From NCBI RefSeq assembly GCF_900880625.1, contig NZ_CAAHFB010000001.1:1302001-1366000 (forward strand): 64,000 nucleotides of DNA. The letters are read 5' to 3'. The position numbers and the translations under genes were made by a program. Below the pieces are notes generated by a model. The model saw only the letters and a list, made by a program, of their open reading frames with translations, made no database searches and was not told the origin of the DNA. Below are positions 43,161-51,970 of this stretch, piece after piece. Position 1 is the stretch's first letter; each line of letters begins with the position of its first letter. This DNA is from Halorhabdus rudnickae. GTDB taxonomy: Archaea > Halobacteriota > Halobacteria > Halobacteriales > Haloarculaceae.

Positions 43161-43415
43161 ATGACGGACGACGCGAACACGTTCGAGGAAGGCAACCAGC
43201 CGCGAGGGCGGCAGTCCCGCGAGTGGGAAGTCTTCGCTCGCGAGGCAGCCGAGGAACCGCTGACGCACGTCGGCAGCGTCACAGCCGACGATCGAGAAAC
43301 GGCACACGAACAGGCGGCAACGCTGTTCGAGGACCCACTCGCGCTGTGGCTGACGCCCGCGGAGGCGGTGGCCCGATACACCGATCCGGCGCTGACACCG
43401 GGTGAGACGGCATGA
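43161..43415 (+). CDS. Htur_1727-family candidate RiPP precursor
   Basis: An 84-residue protein matching my memory of the Htur_1727 family of radical-SAM-partnered candidate RiPPs: SREWEVFAREAAEEPLTHVGSV, ADDRETAHEQAATLFED and LWLTPAEAVARYT. The fold also resembles PaaB. It overlaps the pseudo-rSAM gene by ATGA, so precursor and partner are made together. I use the ATG at 43161; a GTG two codons earlier is possible. The modified residue and mature product are unknown. Confidence 0.75.
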   Translation: MTDDANTFEEGNQPRGRQSREWEVFAREAAEEPLTHVGSVTADDRETAHEQAATLFEDPLALWLTPAEAVARYTDPALTPGETA

Positions 43416-44569
43416 TCCCGGTCAGTGCGCTTCTGGGGACCGAAGACGACGACGCGGCGTCCACGATTCCTCTGGCATCGGCGCGAGGGGCGACTGTCGT
43501 CTGGCACGTTACCGGTGGTGACAACCTCGAGTGTGCGTACCGCGAGCCGGCTGGGCCTGGCCGTGCCGAAGGCGAGCTGACGACAGCCGAAGCGAAGGGA
43601 TTCATCGACGATCTGGCCGATTACGGTGTCGAAGTGCTCCGAATTTCCGGCGGGGAACCCCTACTGCGTGATGACCTGGCCGAATTGGTCGCCCACGCGA
43701 CCGCCGCGGGACTGGAGACCATCCTCGAGACGAACGGCACGCTGCTGACGGCCGAAAAGAGCGAGGCGCTGGCCGAAGCCGGCCTCTCCTACGTCGCCGT
43801 CGCCGTCGACGGCCTCCCCGAGCGCCACGACGAGATCTGGGGTCGAGAGGGCGCATTCGAGGATGCGCTCTCGGGAATCGAGGCCGCCCAGGCCGTCGAT
43901 CTGCCTGTCGCGGTCCGGTTTACCATCACCGACGAGAACGCGGTTGACATGGAGGAACTGCTCGACATGATGGATCTGGAGGGCGTCGAGCGCTTCGAGT
44001 TCGCCCACTTGGAGTACGACGACGCCGAGATCATGGACCTCGACGTCGACCATGACGCGCGTCGCCGGGCCGTCCGGCGGGTCTGTGACCAGACACTGGA
44101 CGCTCACGAGCGTGGTCACAACATCGAGACACTCCTCACGGGCAACTACGCCGACGCGGGCTACGTCTACCAGTACGCTATGGAGGAACTCGGCGAGGAC
44201 CGGGCCACGTCCGTCCGGGAAACCTTAGAGGACATCGGCGGCGACCAGGCCGGCGACGCGATCGCCGATGTCGACTACCAGGGCAACGTTCACCTCACGC
44301 CCCACTGGCAGCGCTACGCGCTGGGGAACGTCCGGGACCGCCCGTTCAGCGCCATCTGGGAGGACGAGTCCAACCCGATCCTGGCGAAACTGCGTGACCG
44401 GGAGGATCACGTCCCCGACCGGTGTCCGGACTGTGACTACTACGCGATGTGTCGCGGTGGGTCGCGCCACCGCGCGCTCGCGGCGACCGGCGACCTCTGG
44501 GCGCGGGATCCGCAGTGTTATCTCACCGACGAGGAAATCGGACTCGAGGATCCGGCGTCGGCGGACTGA
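43412..44569 (+). CDS. pseudo-radical-SAM/SPASM protein, RiPP partner
   Basis: A 385-residue radical-SAM-like protein. The SAM-domain barrel is recognisable (VVWHVTGGDNLECAYR, ISGGEPLLRDDLAEL, ETNGTLL), but the C-x3-C-x2-C cluster motif is degenerate: only the middle cysteine of DNLECAYR remains, so the SAM cluster cannot form. The C-terminal SPASM cluster is intact (CPDCDYYAMC and a later C). This matches the pseudo-rSAM/SPASM family partnered with Htur_1727 peptides. It may bind the precursor or scaffold an enzyme encoded elsewhere. Confidence 0.8.
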   Translation: MIPVSALLGTEDDDAASTIPLASARGATVVWHVTGGDNLECAYREPAGPGRAEGELTTAEAKGFIDDLADYGVEVLRISGGEPLLRDDLAELVAHATAAGLETILETNGTLLTAEKSEALAEAGLSYVAVAVDGLPERHDEIWGREGAFEDALSGIEAAQAVDLPVAVRFTITDENAVDMEELLDMMDLEGVERFEFAHLEYDDAEIMDLDVDHDARRRAVRRVCDQTLDAHERGHNIETLLTGNYADAGYVYQYAMEELGEDRATSVRETLEDIGGDQAGDAIADVDYQGNVHLTPHWQRYALGNVRDRPFSAIWEDESNPILAKLRDREDHVPDRCPDCDYYAMCRGGSRHRALAATGDLWARDPQCYLTDEEIGLEDPASAD

Positions 44570-44676
44570 GCGCCTGAGCGATTCCGGACTGCCGACGTCA
44601 CGAGGATCAGTGACCGTTTTGGCGGGATCGGTCGGAGACCGGGGGCCTTTTTGCCCCGCCCAGTTAACCAAGAGTC

Positions 44677-45363
44677 GTGCTCTCCGTCGAGTTACATGCC
44701 CACTCGTCGCTGTCCTACGACGGCCGCGACCCCGTCGAAGATCTGCTCGCCAGGGCCAAGACAGCCGGACTCGACGCCCTGGCAGTGACGGACCACGACG
44801 AGATCGACGCGAGCCTCCGGGCGGCCGAGCTCGCCCCGGAGTACGGCCTGCTCGGCATTCCCGGTATGGAAGTGACCAGCGCGGCCGGTCACATCCTGGC
44901 GCTCGGCGTGCGCGAGCGGATCCCCGAAGGACTCACCTTCGACGAGACACTTGGCCGGATCCACGACCGAGAGGGTATCGCTGTTGTCCCTCATCCCTTT
45001 CAGGAATCCCGCAGTGGGGTGATGGCGAACGTATCGCGAGTCGAACTGGCGCGGGCGGACGCCATCGAGGTCTACAACTCCCGGTTGCTCACCGGGCTGG
45101 CCAACCGCCAGGCCCGGACGTTCGCCCGCGAGCACGGCATCCCCCAGACTGCGGGCAGTGACGCCCACATCGCCGAGATGGTCGGACGGGCTATTACGCT
45201 GGTCGACGCCGACGAACGGTCGGTCGACGCGATCCTCTCGGCCATCGTCGAAGGGCGAACGCAAACCGATGGCCGGCGGACACCCTGGCACATCAGCTTC
45301 CGGCAGGCCGCCGGCGGAGCCAAACGCCGAGTCCGCAACCGTCTCGCCTCACTTTTGGAGTGA
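44677..45363 (+). CDS. PHP-domain phosphoesterase
   Basis: A 228-residue PHP domain protein with the four metal motifs: ELHAHSSLSYDG, VTDHDEIDA, VVPHPFQ and GSDAHIAEMVG. PHP proteins hydrolyse phosphate esters, for example 3',5'-nucleoside bisphosphates or 5' ends of nucleic acids (RNase AM/TrpH type). GTG start. The next gene begins at its stop (GTGA), so it is co-expressed with the asparagine-synthase-like protein. Confidence 0.85.
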   Translation: MLSVELHAHSSLSYDGRDPVEDLLARAKTAGLDALAVTDHDEIDASLRAAELAPEYGLLGIPGMEVTSAAGHILALGVRERIPEGLTFDETLGRIHDREGIAVVPHPFQESRSGVMANVSRVELARADAIEVYNSRLLTGLANRQARTFAREHGIPQTAGSDAHIAEMVGRAITLVDADERSVDAILSAIVEGRTQTDGRRTPWHISFRQAAGGAKRRVRNRLASLLE

Positions 45364-46478
45364 CTATGGCGGGCGGATTGACGGATGAAACTGCTGTGAC
45401 GCTCCGTGGAGCCGATTCCGATACCGTTCGGAGCGCCCTCGAGACCGGCGAGTCGCTCCCGGGAACACGCGGGTTCGCGGGAGAGATCGACGGCCATCTC
45501 GTTCGGGACGTGCTCGGTCGCCAGCCGCTCTTCTTCGACGGCGACGATCCCGACAAGTGGGCGTTCGATCGCGCGACCCTGACCGATCCGACACCGCTGT
45601 CCGCGGGTCACGTCGTCGAGCCGGACGGAGGCCAACGGGAGGTCTGGTCGCTTCCGACGCCTGTTGCCCACGATGGACCGGCGGCGGTCACGGGACTTGG
45701 CGAGGCAATCGACGCGTCGCTCGGGAGCGTCGAGAGTGACGGACTGGCGATTGCCTTTTCCGGTGGAATCGACTCGGCACTGCTGGCCGCTCGGCTGGAC
45801 GCCCCTCTTTACGTCGCCGGGTTCCCGGACAGCCACGACGTGAAGGCGGCACGAGAATCTGCCCGGCTACTCGGTCGCGAGGTTCGCGTCGTCGAACTCG
45901 ACCACGACGCGCTCGTCGAGACAGTCCCCCCGGTCGTCCGGGCGACGGGCCGGACGAACACCATGGACGTCGAAATCGCCTTGCCGCTGTATCTGGTCGC
46001 TCGACGGGCGGCGGCCGACGGGTTCGATCGGCTGGCGGTCGGCCAGGGCGCCGACGAACTGTTCGGTGGCTACGCGAAGGTGGCCCGGGCGCCGGAGGAT
46101 CCCCGTGTCGAAGCCGACACAGTACGCTGTGCCCGCCGGGAAATACTCGGATCGGTGCCTGCACAACTCGAACGGGACGTTCTCGCACTACGTGGCGCGG
46201 GCGTCGAGCCCGTCGCGCCGTTGCTCGACGATCGGGTTGTCGAGGCAGGATTGGCGCTGTCCGGACGGCTGCTCGTCTCCGACCGGGGCGAACGGAAGTA
46301 CGCCCTTCGGCTGTCGGCCCGCGAGTGGCTGCCGGATCGGATCACATTCCGGGAGAAGAAAGCTCTCCAGTACGGAACGCTGGTCGCTCGCGAACTCGAT
46401 CGCCTGGCCAGACAGGCGGGGTTCAAACGGCGGATGGACGATCACGTCGGCCAGTACATAGAGTCGCTTGTCGAGTGA
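45360..46478 (+). CDS. asparagine-synthetase-like protein with degenerate glutaminase domain
   Basis: A 372-residue protein. The C-terminal synthetase domain has the PP-loop AIAFSGGIDSALLA and VGQGADELFGGYAK, so it should form an adenylated intermediate. The N-terminal part is a shortened class II glutamine-amidotransferase: DVLGRQPLFF and SAGHVVEPDG remain but the nucleophilic Cys-2 is missing. Ammonia must come from elsewhere or the reaction differs. Start is GTG at 45360 (overlap) or ATG at 45366. It is likely an archaeal AsnB-like enzyme of uncertain substrate. Confidence 0.75.
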   Translation: MTMAGGLTDETAVTLRGADSDTVRSALETGESLPGTRGFAGEIDGHLVRDVLGRQPLFFDGDDPDKWAFDRATLTDPTPLSAGHVVEPDGGQREVWSLPTPVAHDGPAAVTGLGEAIDASLGSVESDGLAIAFSGGIDSALLAARLDAPLYVAGFPDSHDVKAARESARLLGREVRVVELDHDALVETVPPVVRATGRTNTMDVEIALPLYLVARRAAADGFDRLAVGQGADELFGGYAKVARAPEDPRVEADTVRCARREILGSVPAQLERDVLALRGAGVEPVAPLLDDRVVEAGLALSGRLLVSDRGERKYALRLSAREWLPDRITFREKKALQYGTLVARELDRLARQAGFKRRMDDHVGQYIESLVE

Positions 46479-46589
46479 ACGCGCGCGGGTTATGTTCCAT
46501 GCCGACTTTGGTTAAACAGTGTCGGCAGTTATCGGTGGATGAAAATCACTCACAGGACCAAGTGCGACCCGGTGGTAGTGACAAGCGCA

Positions 46590-47363
46590 ATGGCAGACTA
46601 CGATTTTGCGGACAAAACCGCAGTGGTGACCGGCGGCGCATCGGGTATCGGCCGCGAGACGGCAATCCAGTTCGCCGAGGCCGGGGCGAACGTCGTCGTC
46701 ACGGACGTCGACGACGAGCGCGGTGAGGACGTGGCGAGTGAAATCAACGACGAGACTGAGGGAGCGGCCGTGTTCGTCCACGTCGACGTCACCGACATGG
46801 ACGATGTCGAGGCGATGGTCGAGACGGCCACCGAGGAGTTCGGGGGCCTGGACATCGCGTTCAACAACGCGGGCATCGGCGGCCCGGAGGCCCACGCGGG
46901 CGACGTCGAAGAAGACGAGTGGCTGGCGACGATCGGCGTGAACCTGAACGGCGTCTGGCGGGCATTGAAGGCTGAACTCGACGCCATGACTGATCAAGAG
47001 GAGGGCGGAACGATCGTCAACATGTCCTCAGTCCTCGGGCAGGTCGGCTTCGAGGGCTCCTCGGCGTACGTGGCGGCCAAGCACGGCGTCCTCGGACTGA
47101 CAAAGACCGCGGCCTGGGAGTACGCCGGTGAGGATGTCCGCGTCAACGCAATCTGTCCCGGGTTCATCGAGACGCCGCTGCTCGACGAGGCCGGCATCAC
47201 GACCAACGAGGAGCTACAGGGCCAGATCGCCGGGATGCACTCCCAACAGCGTCTGGGCAAACCCGAGGAGATCGCCGACGCTGTGCTGTGGCTCTGCTCG
47301 GAGGGCGCGTCGTTCACGAACGGCGAGGCGTTGACTGTCGACAGCGGCTTCACCAGTCGCTGA
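46590..47363 (+). CDS. short-chain dehydrogenase/reductase
   Basis: A 257-residue classical SDR. The NAD(P) motif TGGASGIG is at residues 14-21, the structural motif NNAGIGG near 87-93, and the catalytic Ser (NMSSVLGQ) with YVAAK (Tyr-x3-Lys). Asp rather than Arg after the second strand (VTDVDDERG) favours NAD. The substrate cannot be read. The ATG at 46590 starts the Rossmann fold; the longer frame is an artefact. Confidence 0.85.
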   Translation: MADYDFADKTAVVTGGASGIGRETAIQFAEAGANVVVTDVDDERGEDVASEINDETEGAAVFVHVDVTDMDDVEAMVETATEEFGGLDIAFNNAGIGGPEAHAGDVEEDEWLATIGVNLNGVWRALKAELDAMTDQEEGGTIVNMSSVLGQVGFEGSSAYVAAKHGVLGLTKTAAWEYAGEDVRVNAICPGFIETPLLDEAGITTNEELQGQIAGMHSQQRLGKPEEIADAVLWLCSEGASFTNGEALTVDSGFTSR

Positions 47364-47591
47364 CACGAGGCCGACTCCGTGTTCTCCGAGCGACGATGTC
47401 TCGGAACACGGTCGAAACGAAAGCAACGACGCGTCGGGTTCGCGAGCCGGGGGGACCGCGAGAAACCAGAGCGATCGAAACATCCTCGGAGTGAACCGAC
47501 TCGCGACCAGCGACTGACCTTCGTGCAGTACGTATAATTCAATTTAAATTTTATTGAGGAGTCGGTCATCCTGAGACGGTCCGGTCGACTG

Positions 47592-47638
47592 CCACTGTGG
47601 CAGTGGTCTTTTTATACTTCGTGTGATAATTTCACACG
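47592..47638 (+). promoter_or_regulatory. promoter with two palindromes around the TATA box of the sensor kinase
   Basis: The inverted repeat CCACTG-TGG-CAGTGG (47592-47606) and CGTGTGA-TAATT-TCACACG (47620-47638) flank the TATA-like TTTTTATAC (47609-47617). The kinase start is at 47653. The second palindrome overlaps where transcription would begin, as a repressor site would. The regulator is unknown. Confidence 0.55.
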
Positions 47639-47652
47639 GAGATTAGTCAGTC

Positions 47653-49434
47653 ATGAGTTTCTCGACCGACTCGATGGTCGTGCTCCTCGTCGATGACGAT
47701 GTCGAGTTTCGGACTGTGGCCGCGGATCTACTCGAGGAAGAATCGACTCGCATCAAAGTAGAGACCGTCAGTGACGCCGAGACCGGGCTGGAACAGCTCG
47801 ATAAGGGAGATTTCGACTGTGTCGTCTCCGATTACGAGATGGCAGGTCGGGACGGGATCACGTTCTTGGAGACCGTGCGCGAAGATCATCCTGACCTTCC
47901 GTTCATCCTGTTCACGGGGAAAGGCAGCGAAGAGGTGGCAAGCGAGGCCATCTCGGCAGGCGTGACCGACTACCTCCAGAAGGGGGGCGGCGTCGATCAG
48001 TACGCGATCCTGGCCAACCGGATCGAGAACGCCGTCGAACGACGACGCGCACGGGTCCGACAGCGACGAGCCGAGCGTCAGTTCCGGGCGATCTTCGACG
48101 ATCCGGACAAACTCATCTCCGTGGTCGACCCAGACGGGCGGGTCATGCGGGTCAACGACACGACCATGGAGTACGTCGACGTCGACCGCGAGGACGTGAT
48201 CGGCGAACCCTTCTGGGAGACGCCGTGGTGGGCCGAGGTCGACCGTTCCGAGGCCAGCGAACTGGCCGAACGTGTGGCCGATGGCGAGTACGTCGAATAC
48301 GAAATCGAACGGTCGCCGCCGTGGCGTGATCGGTACGTCCTCTCGGGAACGGTCAGGCCGGTCACCGACGAGTCGGGATCGGTCGTCGCGTTCGTCGCCT
48401 CTGGCAGTGACGTGACCGAACAGGAGGAGCGAAAGCGCGAGCTCCGGCGCTACGAGCGGATGGTCAACACCATGCTGGAGGCTGCCTGTATCTACGACGA
48501 GGACGGACGCTTCGCGCTCGTCAACGAGTACCTGGCCGACTTCTACGAGACGACACGCGAGAAACTGGAGGGCGAGGAGAGCCACCTCATCCCGAAAGTC
48601 CGGGAACAACACGACGGCGATCCCTACGCCGAACTGCTCGCAGGCGAGCGCGAGGCAGTCAGCGGCGAGGTGGCGGGGGAGTTTCCCGGCCACGGCCACG
48701 AGGCCCTGGAGTACCACCTGACGCCGTTCCGGACCGATGGCGAGATCGAGGGCGTCGTCAGCGTCACCCACGAGATTACCGAGTTGAAGGAGCGTGAGCG
48801 GACGCTACAACGACAGAACGAACGCCTCGACCAGTTCGCCAGTTTCGTCGCCCACGACCTTCGAAACCCACTGAACGTCGCGACAGGACGGTTGACACTG
48901 GCGGCCGAGGAGTGTGACAGCGACCACCTCACGGATATCTCGGACGCCCTCGATCGCATGGAGACCCTGATCGACGACCTCCTCACGTTCGCCCAGGAAG
49001 GCCAACCGGTCGAGGGGACCGAACCCGTCGCGCTCCGCCCCATCCTCGAGGAACGCTGGCGAGGTCTCCCGACGGGAGAAGCGAACCTATTGATCGAGAC
49101 GGACATCACGATCCGGGCGGATCCTGACCGACTCGCCCAATTGCTCGAAAACCTGCTCGACAATGCCGTCACGCACGGTGGTTCGACCACGACGATTACA
49201 GTCGGCGAGATCGGCGATGGGAACGGCTTCTTCGTGGCCGACGACGGCCCCGGAATCCCGCCAGGAGACCGGGAAACAGTCTTCGAAGCCAGCTACTCGA
49301 CGACCGACGAGGGAACGGGGTTCGGCCTCAGTATCGTCGCAGAAATCGCCGACGCCCATGGGTGGGACGTGGCCGTGACCGACAGCGAGTCCGGCGGCGC
49401 CCGCTTCGAGATCACCGGCGTCGACGCGGCCTGA
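47653..49434 (+). CDS. response regulator-PAS-PAS hybrid sensor histidine kinase
   Basis: A 593-residue cytoplasmic kinase. In order: receiver domain (1-125, phospho-acceptor Asp60 in VVSDYEMAG, then FILFTGKG and the K in DYLQKGG), coiled coil, PAS domain (about 140-260, QFRAIFDDPDKLISVVDPDG), second PAS (270-380, MVNTMLEAACIYDEDGR), HisKA with FASFVAHDLRNPLN, and HATPase with LLDNAVTHG, DDGPGIP and GTGFGLSIV. No membrane segment. This is a common haloarchaeal layout; the signal is unknown. Two promoter palindromes suggest regulated expression. Confidence 0.9.
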   Translation: MSFSTDSMVVLLVDDDVEFRTVAADLLEEESTRIKVETVSDAETGLEQLDKGDFDCVVSDYEMAGRDGITFLETVREDHPDLPFILFTGKGSEEVASEAISAGVTDYLQKGGGVDQYAILANRIENAVERRRARVRQRRAERQFRAIFDDPDKLISVVDPDGRVMRVNDTTMEYVDVDREDVIGEPFWETPWWAEVDRSEASELAERVADGEYVEYEIERSPPWRDRYVLSGTVRPVTDESGSVVAFVASGSDVTEQEERKRELRRYERMVNTMLEAACIYDEDGRFALVNEYLADFYETTREKLEGEESHLIPKVREQHDGDPYAELLAGEREAVSGEVAGEFPGHGHEALEYHLTPFRTDGEIEGVVSVTHEITELKERERTLQRQNERLDQFASFVAHDLRNPLNVATGRLTLAAEECDSDHLTDISDALDRMETLIDDLLTFAQEGQPVEGTEPVALRPILEERWRGLPTGEANLLIETDITIRADPDRLAQLLENLLDNAVTHGGSTTTITVGEIGDGNGFFVADDGPGIPPGDRETVFEASYSTTDEGTGFGLSIVAEIADAHGWDVAVTDSESGGARFEITGVDAA

Positions 49435-49656
49435 GCCCCGACGGCCGATGAGGACATCCCTCTCTCCCGGTAGCAAGAGGAGCGTCGACGGGAGCAAAAT
49501 CCCCAGGATTCGCGGGTCGGTGACCGTATGTTCGAACCAGCATGATCCAGATGACGACGGCGAAGCGCCCGAAGAACAGACGTGACGTCCGCGAGCAGTC
49601 GACGGTCGCCCCTCCCACGAGCGACGCCTATTTTCGGACCGAACACCAAGAGCGGA

Positions 49657-50889
49657 ATGATGGCTGGCCTGGGCCTCTTTCGCGACCGTCTCAACGTCCC
49701 GTCGCTCCGCCGGGACCGGACTGTGCTGGCACTCGTCATCTTCGTCGTGCTGTTCGCACAGGTCCTCCTCTACCCGGGCGTCGCCGACCTGGTCGGGCGA
49801 CTCGGCGCGACGGGCGGGCTCGACGCGAGCACCTGGTTTTTGGCCGTCGAGTTCCTCGCGTTCGTCGTCTTCGCCGGGCCGTGGGGCGCCCTGAGTGACC
49901 GTGTCGGTCGTCGAGCCCCGTTCATCGTTTTCGGGGCAGTCGGCAGTGCGATCGGGTATGCAGCGATCGCCGTCCTGGGTGGAAACGGCCTGCTTCCCTT
50001 CGAGGGCGTCCTCGTCCTCCGGTTCCTCCAGGGAACGCTCACGGTCGCTGCCTTTTCCCTGGCGATGACGATGCTGACGGATCTGGACGGGGGACACGGC
50101 CGGAACATGGGGGCGGCCGGGATCGCTATCGGCCTGGGAACGGCGCTGGGCGCGCCCGTTGGCGGCGGGCTATCCGCCGTCGGAACGGTGCTCCCACTGT
50201 GGGTTGCCAGCGGCGGCCTGTTGCTCGCCGGACTCCTCGCACTCGGGCTCGAGGATCGGGTCCCCTCGGGGCACGAGTTGAGCTTGCGGTCGGTCATTGA
50301 GCGAGTGCGGGCCAGCCCAGCGCTCGGGTATCCCTTCGTCTTTGGGTTTGTCGATCGACTGACGGCAGGCTTTTTCGCGTTGATCGGGACGGCGTACTTC
50401 CGGGACGCGTTCGGCCTCGACGCCGCCGCCGCGGGCATCATGCTCGGACTCTTCTTTGCCCCCTTCGCCCTGTTGCAGTACCCCCTTGGCGTGTTTTCGG
50501 ACACCGTGGGTCGGAAACGCCCGATCGTGCTCGGATCGCTCGCCTACGGGATCGCCATTCTTGCGGTGTATCTGGCACCGACGCCGCTGATAGCCGGCGG
50601 ATTGATGGTTACCCTCGGCATATTCGGCGCACTCATCTCCCCGGCGACGATGGCGCTGGTCGGCGATCTGGCCGGGGAGGTTGAGCGCGGGGTGGCCATG
50701 GGCGGGTTCAACGTTTTCGGCAATCTGGGCTTTCTTGCCGGCATGGTCGTCGGAAGCGTCGTCACCACTGCGATCGGGTACGCGCCCGCGTTCGTGGTTG
50801 TCGGTGCACTGGAAGCCGGGATCGTCGTCGTGACGCTCCCGCGCTTCCTCAAACTCGAACTACCCGATACCCAAGTCTTCAGTGGCTGA
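49657..50889 (+). CDS. major facilitator superfamily transporter
   Basis: A 410-residue MFS transporter with twelve helices. The between-helix motif A is clear twice: GALSDRVGRRAPF after helix 2 and GVFSDTVGRKRPI after helix 8. Antiporter motif C-like GLGTALGAPVGGGL lies in helix 5, which favours drug or metabolite efflux. Start codons at 49657 and 49660 are both possible. Substrate not readable. Confidence 0.85.
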   Translation: MMAGLGLFRDRLNVPSLRRDRTVLALVIFVVLFAQVLLYPGVADLVGRLGATGGLDASTWFLAVEFLAFVVFAGPWGALSDRVGRRAPFIVFGAVGSAIGYAAIAVLGGNGLLPFEGVLVLRFLQGTLTVAAFSLAMTMLTDLDGGHGRNMGAAGIAIGLGTALGAPVGGGLSAVGTVLPLWVASGGLLLAGLLALGLEDRVPSGHELSLRSVIERVRASPALGYPFVFGFVDRLTAGFFALIGTAYFRDAFGLDAAAAGIMLGLFFAPFALLQYPLGVFSDTVGRKRPIVLGSLAYGIAILAVYLAPTPLIAGGLMVTLGIFGALISPATMALVGDLAGEVERGVAMGGFNVFGNLGFLAGMVVGSVVTTAIGYAPAFVVVGALEAGIVVVTLPRFLKLELPDTQVFSG

Positions 50890-50988
50890 CGAACGGGACC
50901 AGTCTCACTGGCCGCGAAGCCAACCGCACATCAGCGGCGTACGCGGAGTGCATCACCAATATAAGTCTTGATTGTAAATGTCTGACAT

Positions 50989-51262
50989 GTGCGACCTGCG
51001 CGGTTCGTCACGCTGTGTTTCATCTACAGTGGACTGGTTCTCCTGGCCCGGTACGTAGTCGTCTACCAGTTCCGAGTAGACGTGGCCGCGCTGGCCCAGT
51101 TGGATGTGGCGCTGTCGATCCTGGCTAGCGGAGTCGTCCGGGTGTGGGTTCCAGAAGAAGAGGCGCAAAATCCGGCGGAATGGGGGGATCTTCACGTATG
51201 GAATGGGCGCACTTTGTATCGCACTGTCCGCGATTTTTCTGGCTCAGCTCGTTTTGTTGTGA
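50989..51262 (+). pseudogene. small membrane protein gene with G-run frameshift
   Basis: The GTG at 50989 is about 27 bp behind AATATAAG, a good leaderless promoter. The frame begins RFVTLCFIYSGLVLLARYVVVY with two hydrophobic helices and reaches PEEEAQNPAEWG. There the protein character is lost in-frame, but removing one G from the G6 run at 51182-51187 opens a third helix (GIFTYGMGALCIALSAIFLA, then QLVLL and stop at 51262). So the intended product is a roughly 90-residue three-helix protein. Error or real mutation is undecided. Confidence 0.6.
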
Positions 51263-51970
51263 GAGGGTTTTAGAGCGCGAGACAGGGCGCCGTTTAGAAT
51301 AGAGATATACCTCGACGAGCGAAGAGCGGCTTCCAAACGCTCGTTGGCTGGGCTCGCAAGAGCTTGAGATGGAAAGCACTGGTAGACAATCTTGCTCGCT
51401 CCGCTGTACGGGCCTGGGACCGCTAAAACCCCGCGTCGAACAATCAGGAATGCGTTACTCGAGAATTCGTAAGCAACGACGAAGATGGACGTACCGGGAC
51501 TGAGCGAATCCAAAGGGATCGCGAGGGCCGCTGAGGGAACGAGACGAACGAAGTGAGTCGAGTAGACTCGGCGAGAAGTCCTGTTCGACACCATTCTGGT
51601 CGGCGAGTGTCCGAGCGTGGGTGGCATGAAGGGGCTCACCGACGGCGTAGGCGATGTTGTCGGCGAGTCCGTAGGATGTGGTTTAACGGCCAGTCTTGGG
51701 GATGGGACCGATTGAGCACGGGCGGCGGTGGGTACGGTCTGGTATTCGTAACTGGTGGTGAGACAGGTGGCGACAAAGGGATCTTGGGAGTGGGAAATTG
51801 TGCCGCCGGTAACTAGAGACTCCTTCGGCCGACGCTGGTACTATCCCCGTACCACGACAACCAACAAGCGTTTCATCGACCCCCCGGGTTCTGGAGGGTA
51901 TTACAGGTCGACGACAATCTTGATGTGTCGTCGATGCTATTACCCGGGTGAGGCCGGTGAATCGGCCATG
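51263..51970 (+). promoter_or_regulatory. CRISPR leader region with inverted repeat
   Basis: No credible gene lies here. The minus-strand frame at 51244-51639 lacks haloarchaeal protein character. A copy of the tRNA-flanking repeat is at 51521-51543. Just before the first CRISPR repeat a 9-bp inverted repeat TCGACGACA (51908-51916) and TGTCGTCGA (51926-51934) sits 36 bases from the array, a plausible leader recognition element. The array polarity (degenerate end on the right) supports a leader here. Confidence 0.6.
51521..51543 (+). repeat. left copy of a tRNA-flanking repeat
   Basis: A 23-base block with core GAGGGAACGAG matches 53898-53920 at 21 of 23 positions. Both copies are followed by a GACTCGGCG sequence resembling the tRNA-Ala 3' end. 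The pair brackets the CRISPR array. Confidence 0.6.

Noticed and set aside
43412..44569. Calling the pseudo-rSAM protein NirJ for heme d1 synthesis
   Set aside because: The SAM-cluster cysteines are missing and the adjacent nitrite reductase is the copper type, which needs no heme d1.
51244..51639. 131-residue minus-strand frame in the CRISPR leader
   Set aside because: Serine/arginine-rich without family resemblance; overlaps the leader and the broken membrane gene.
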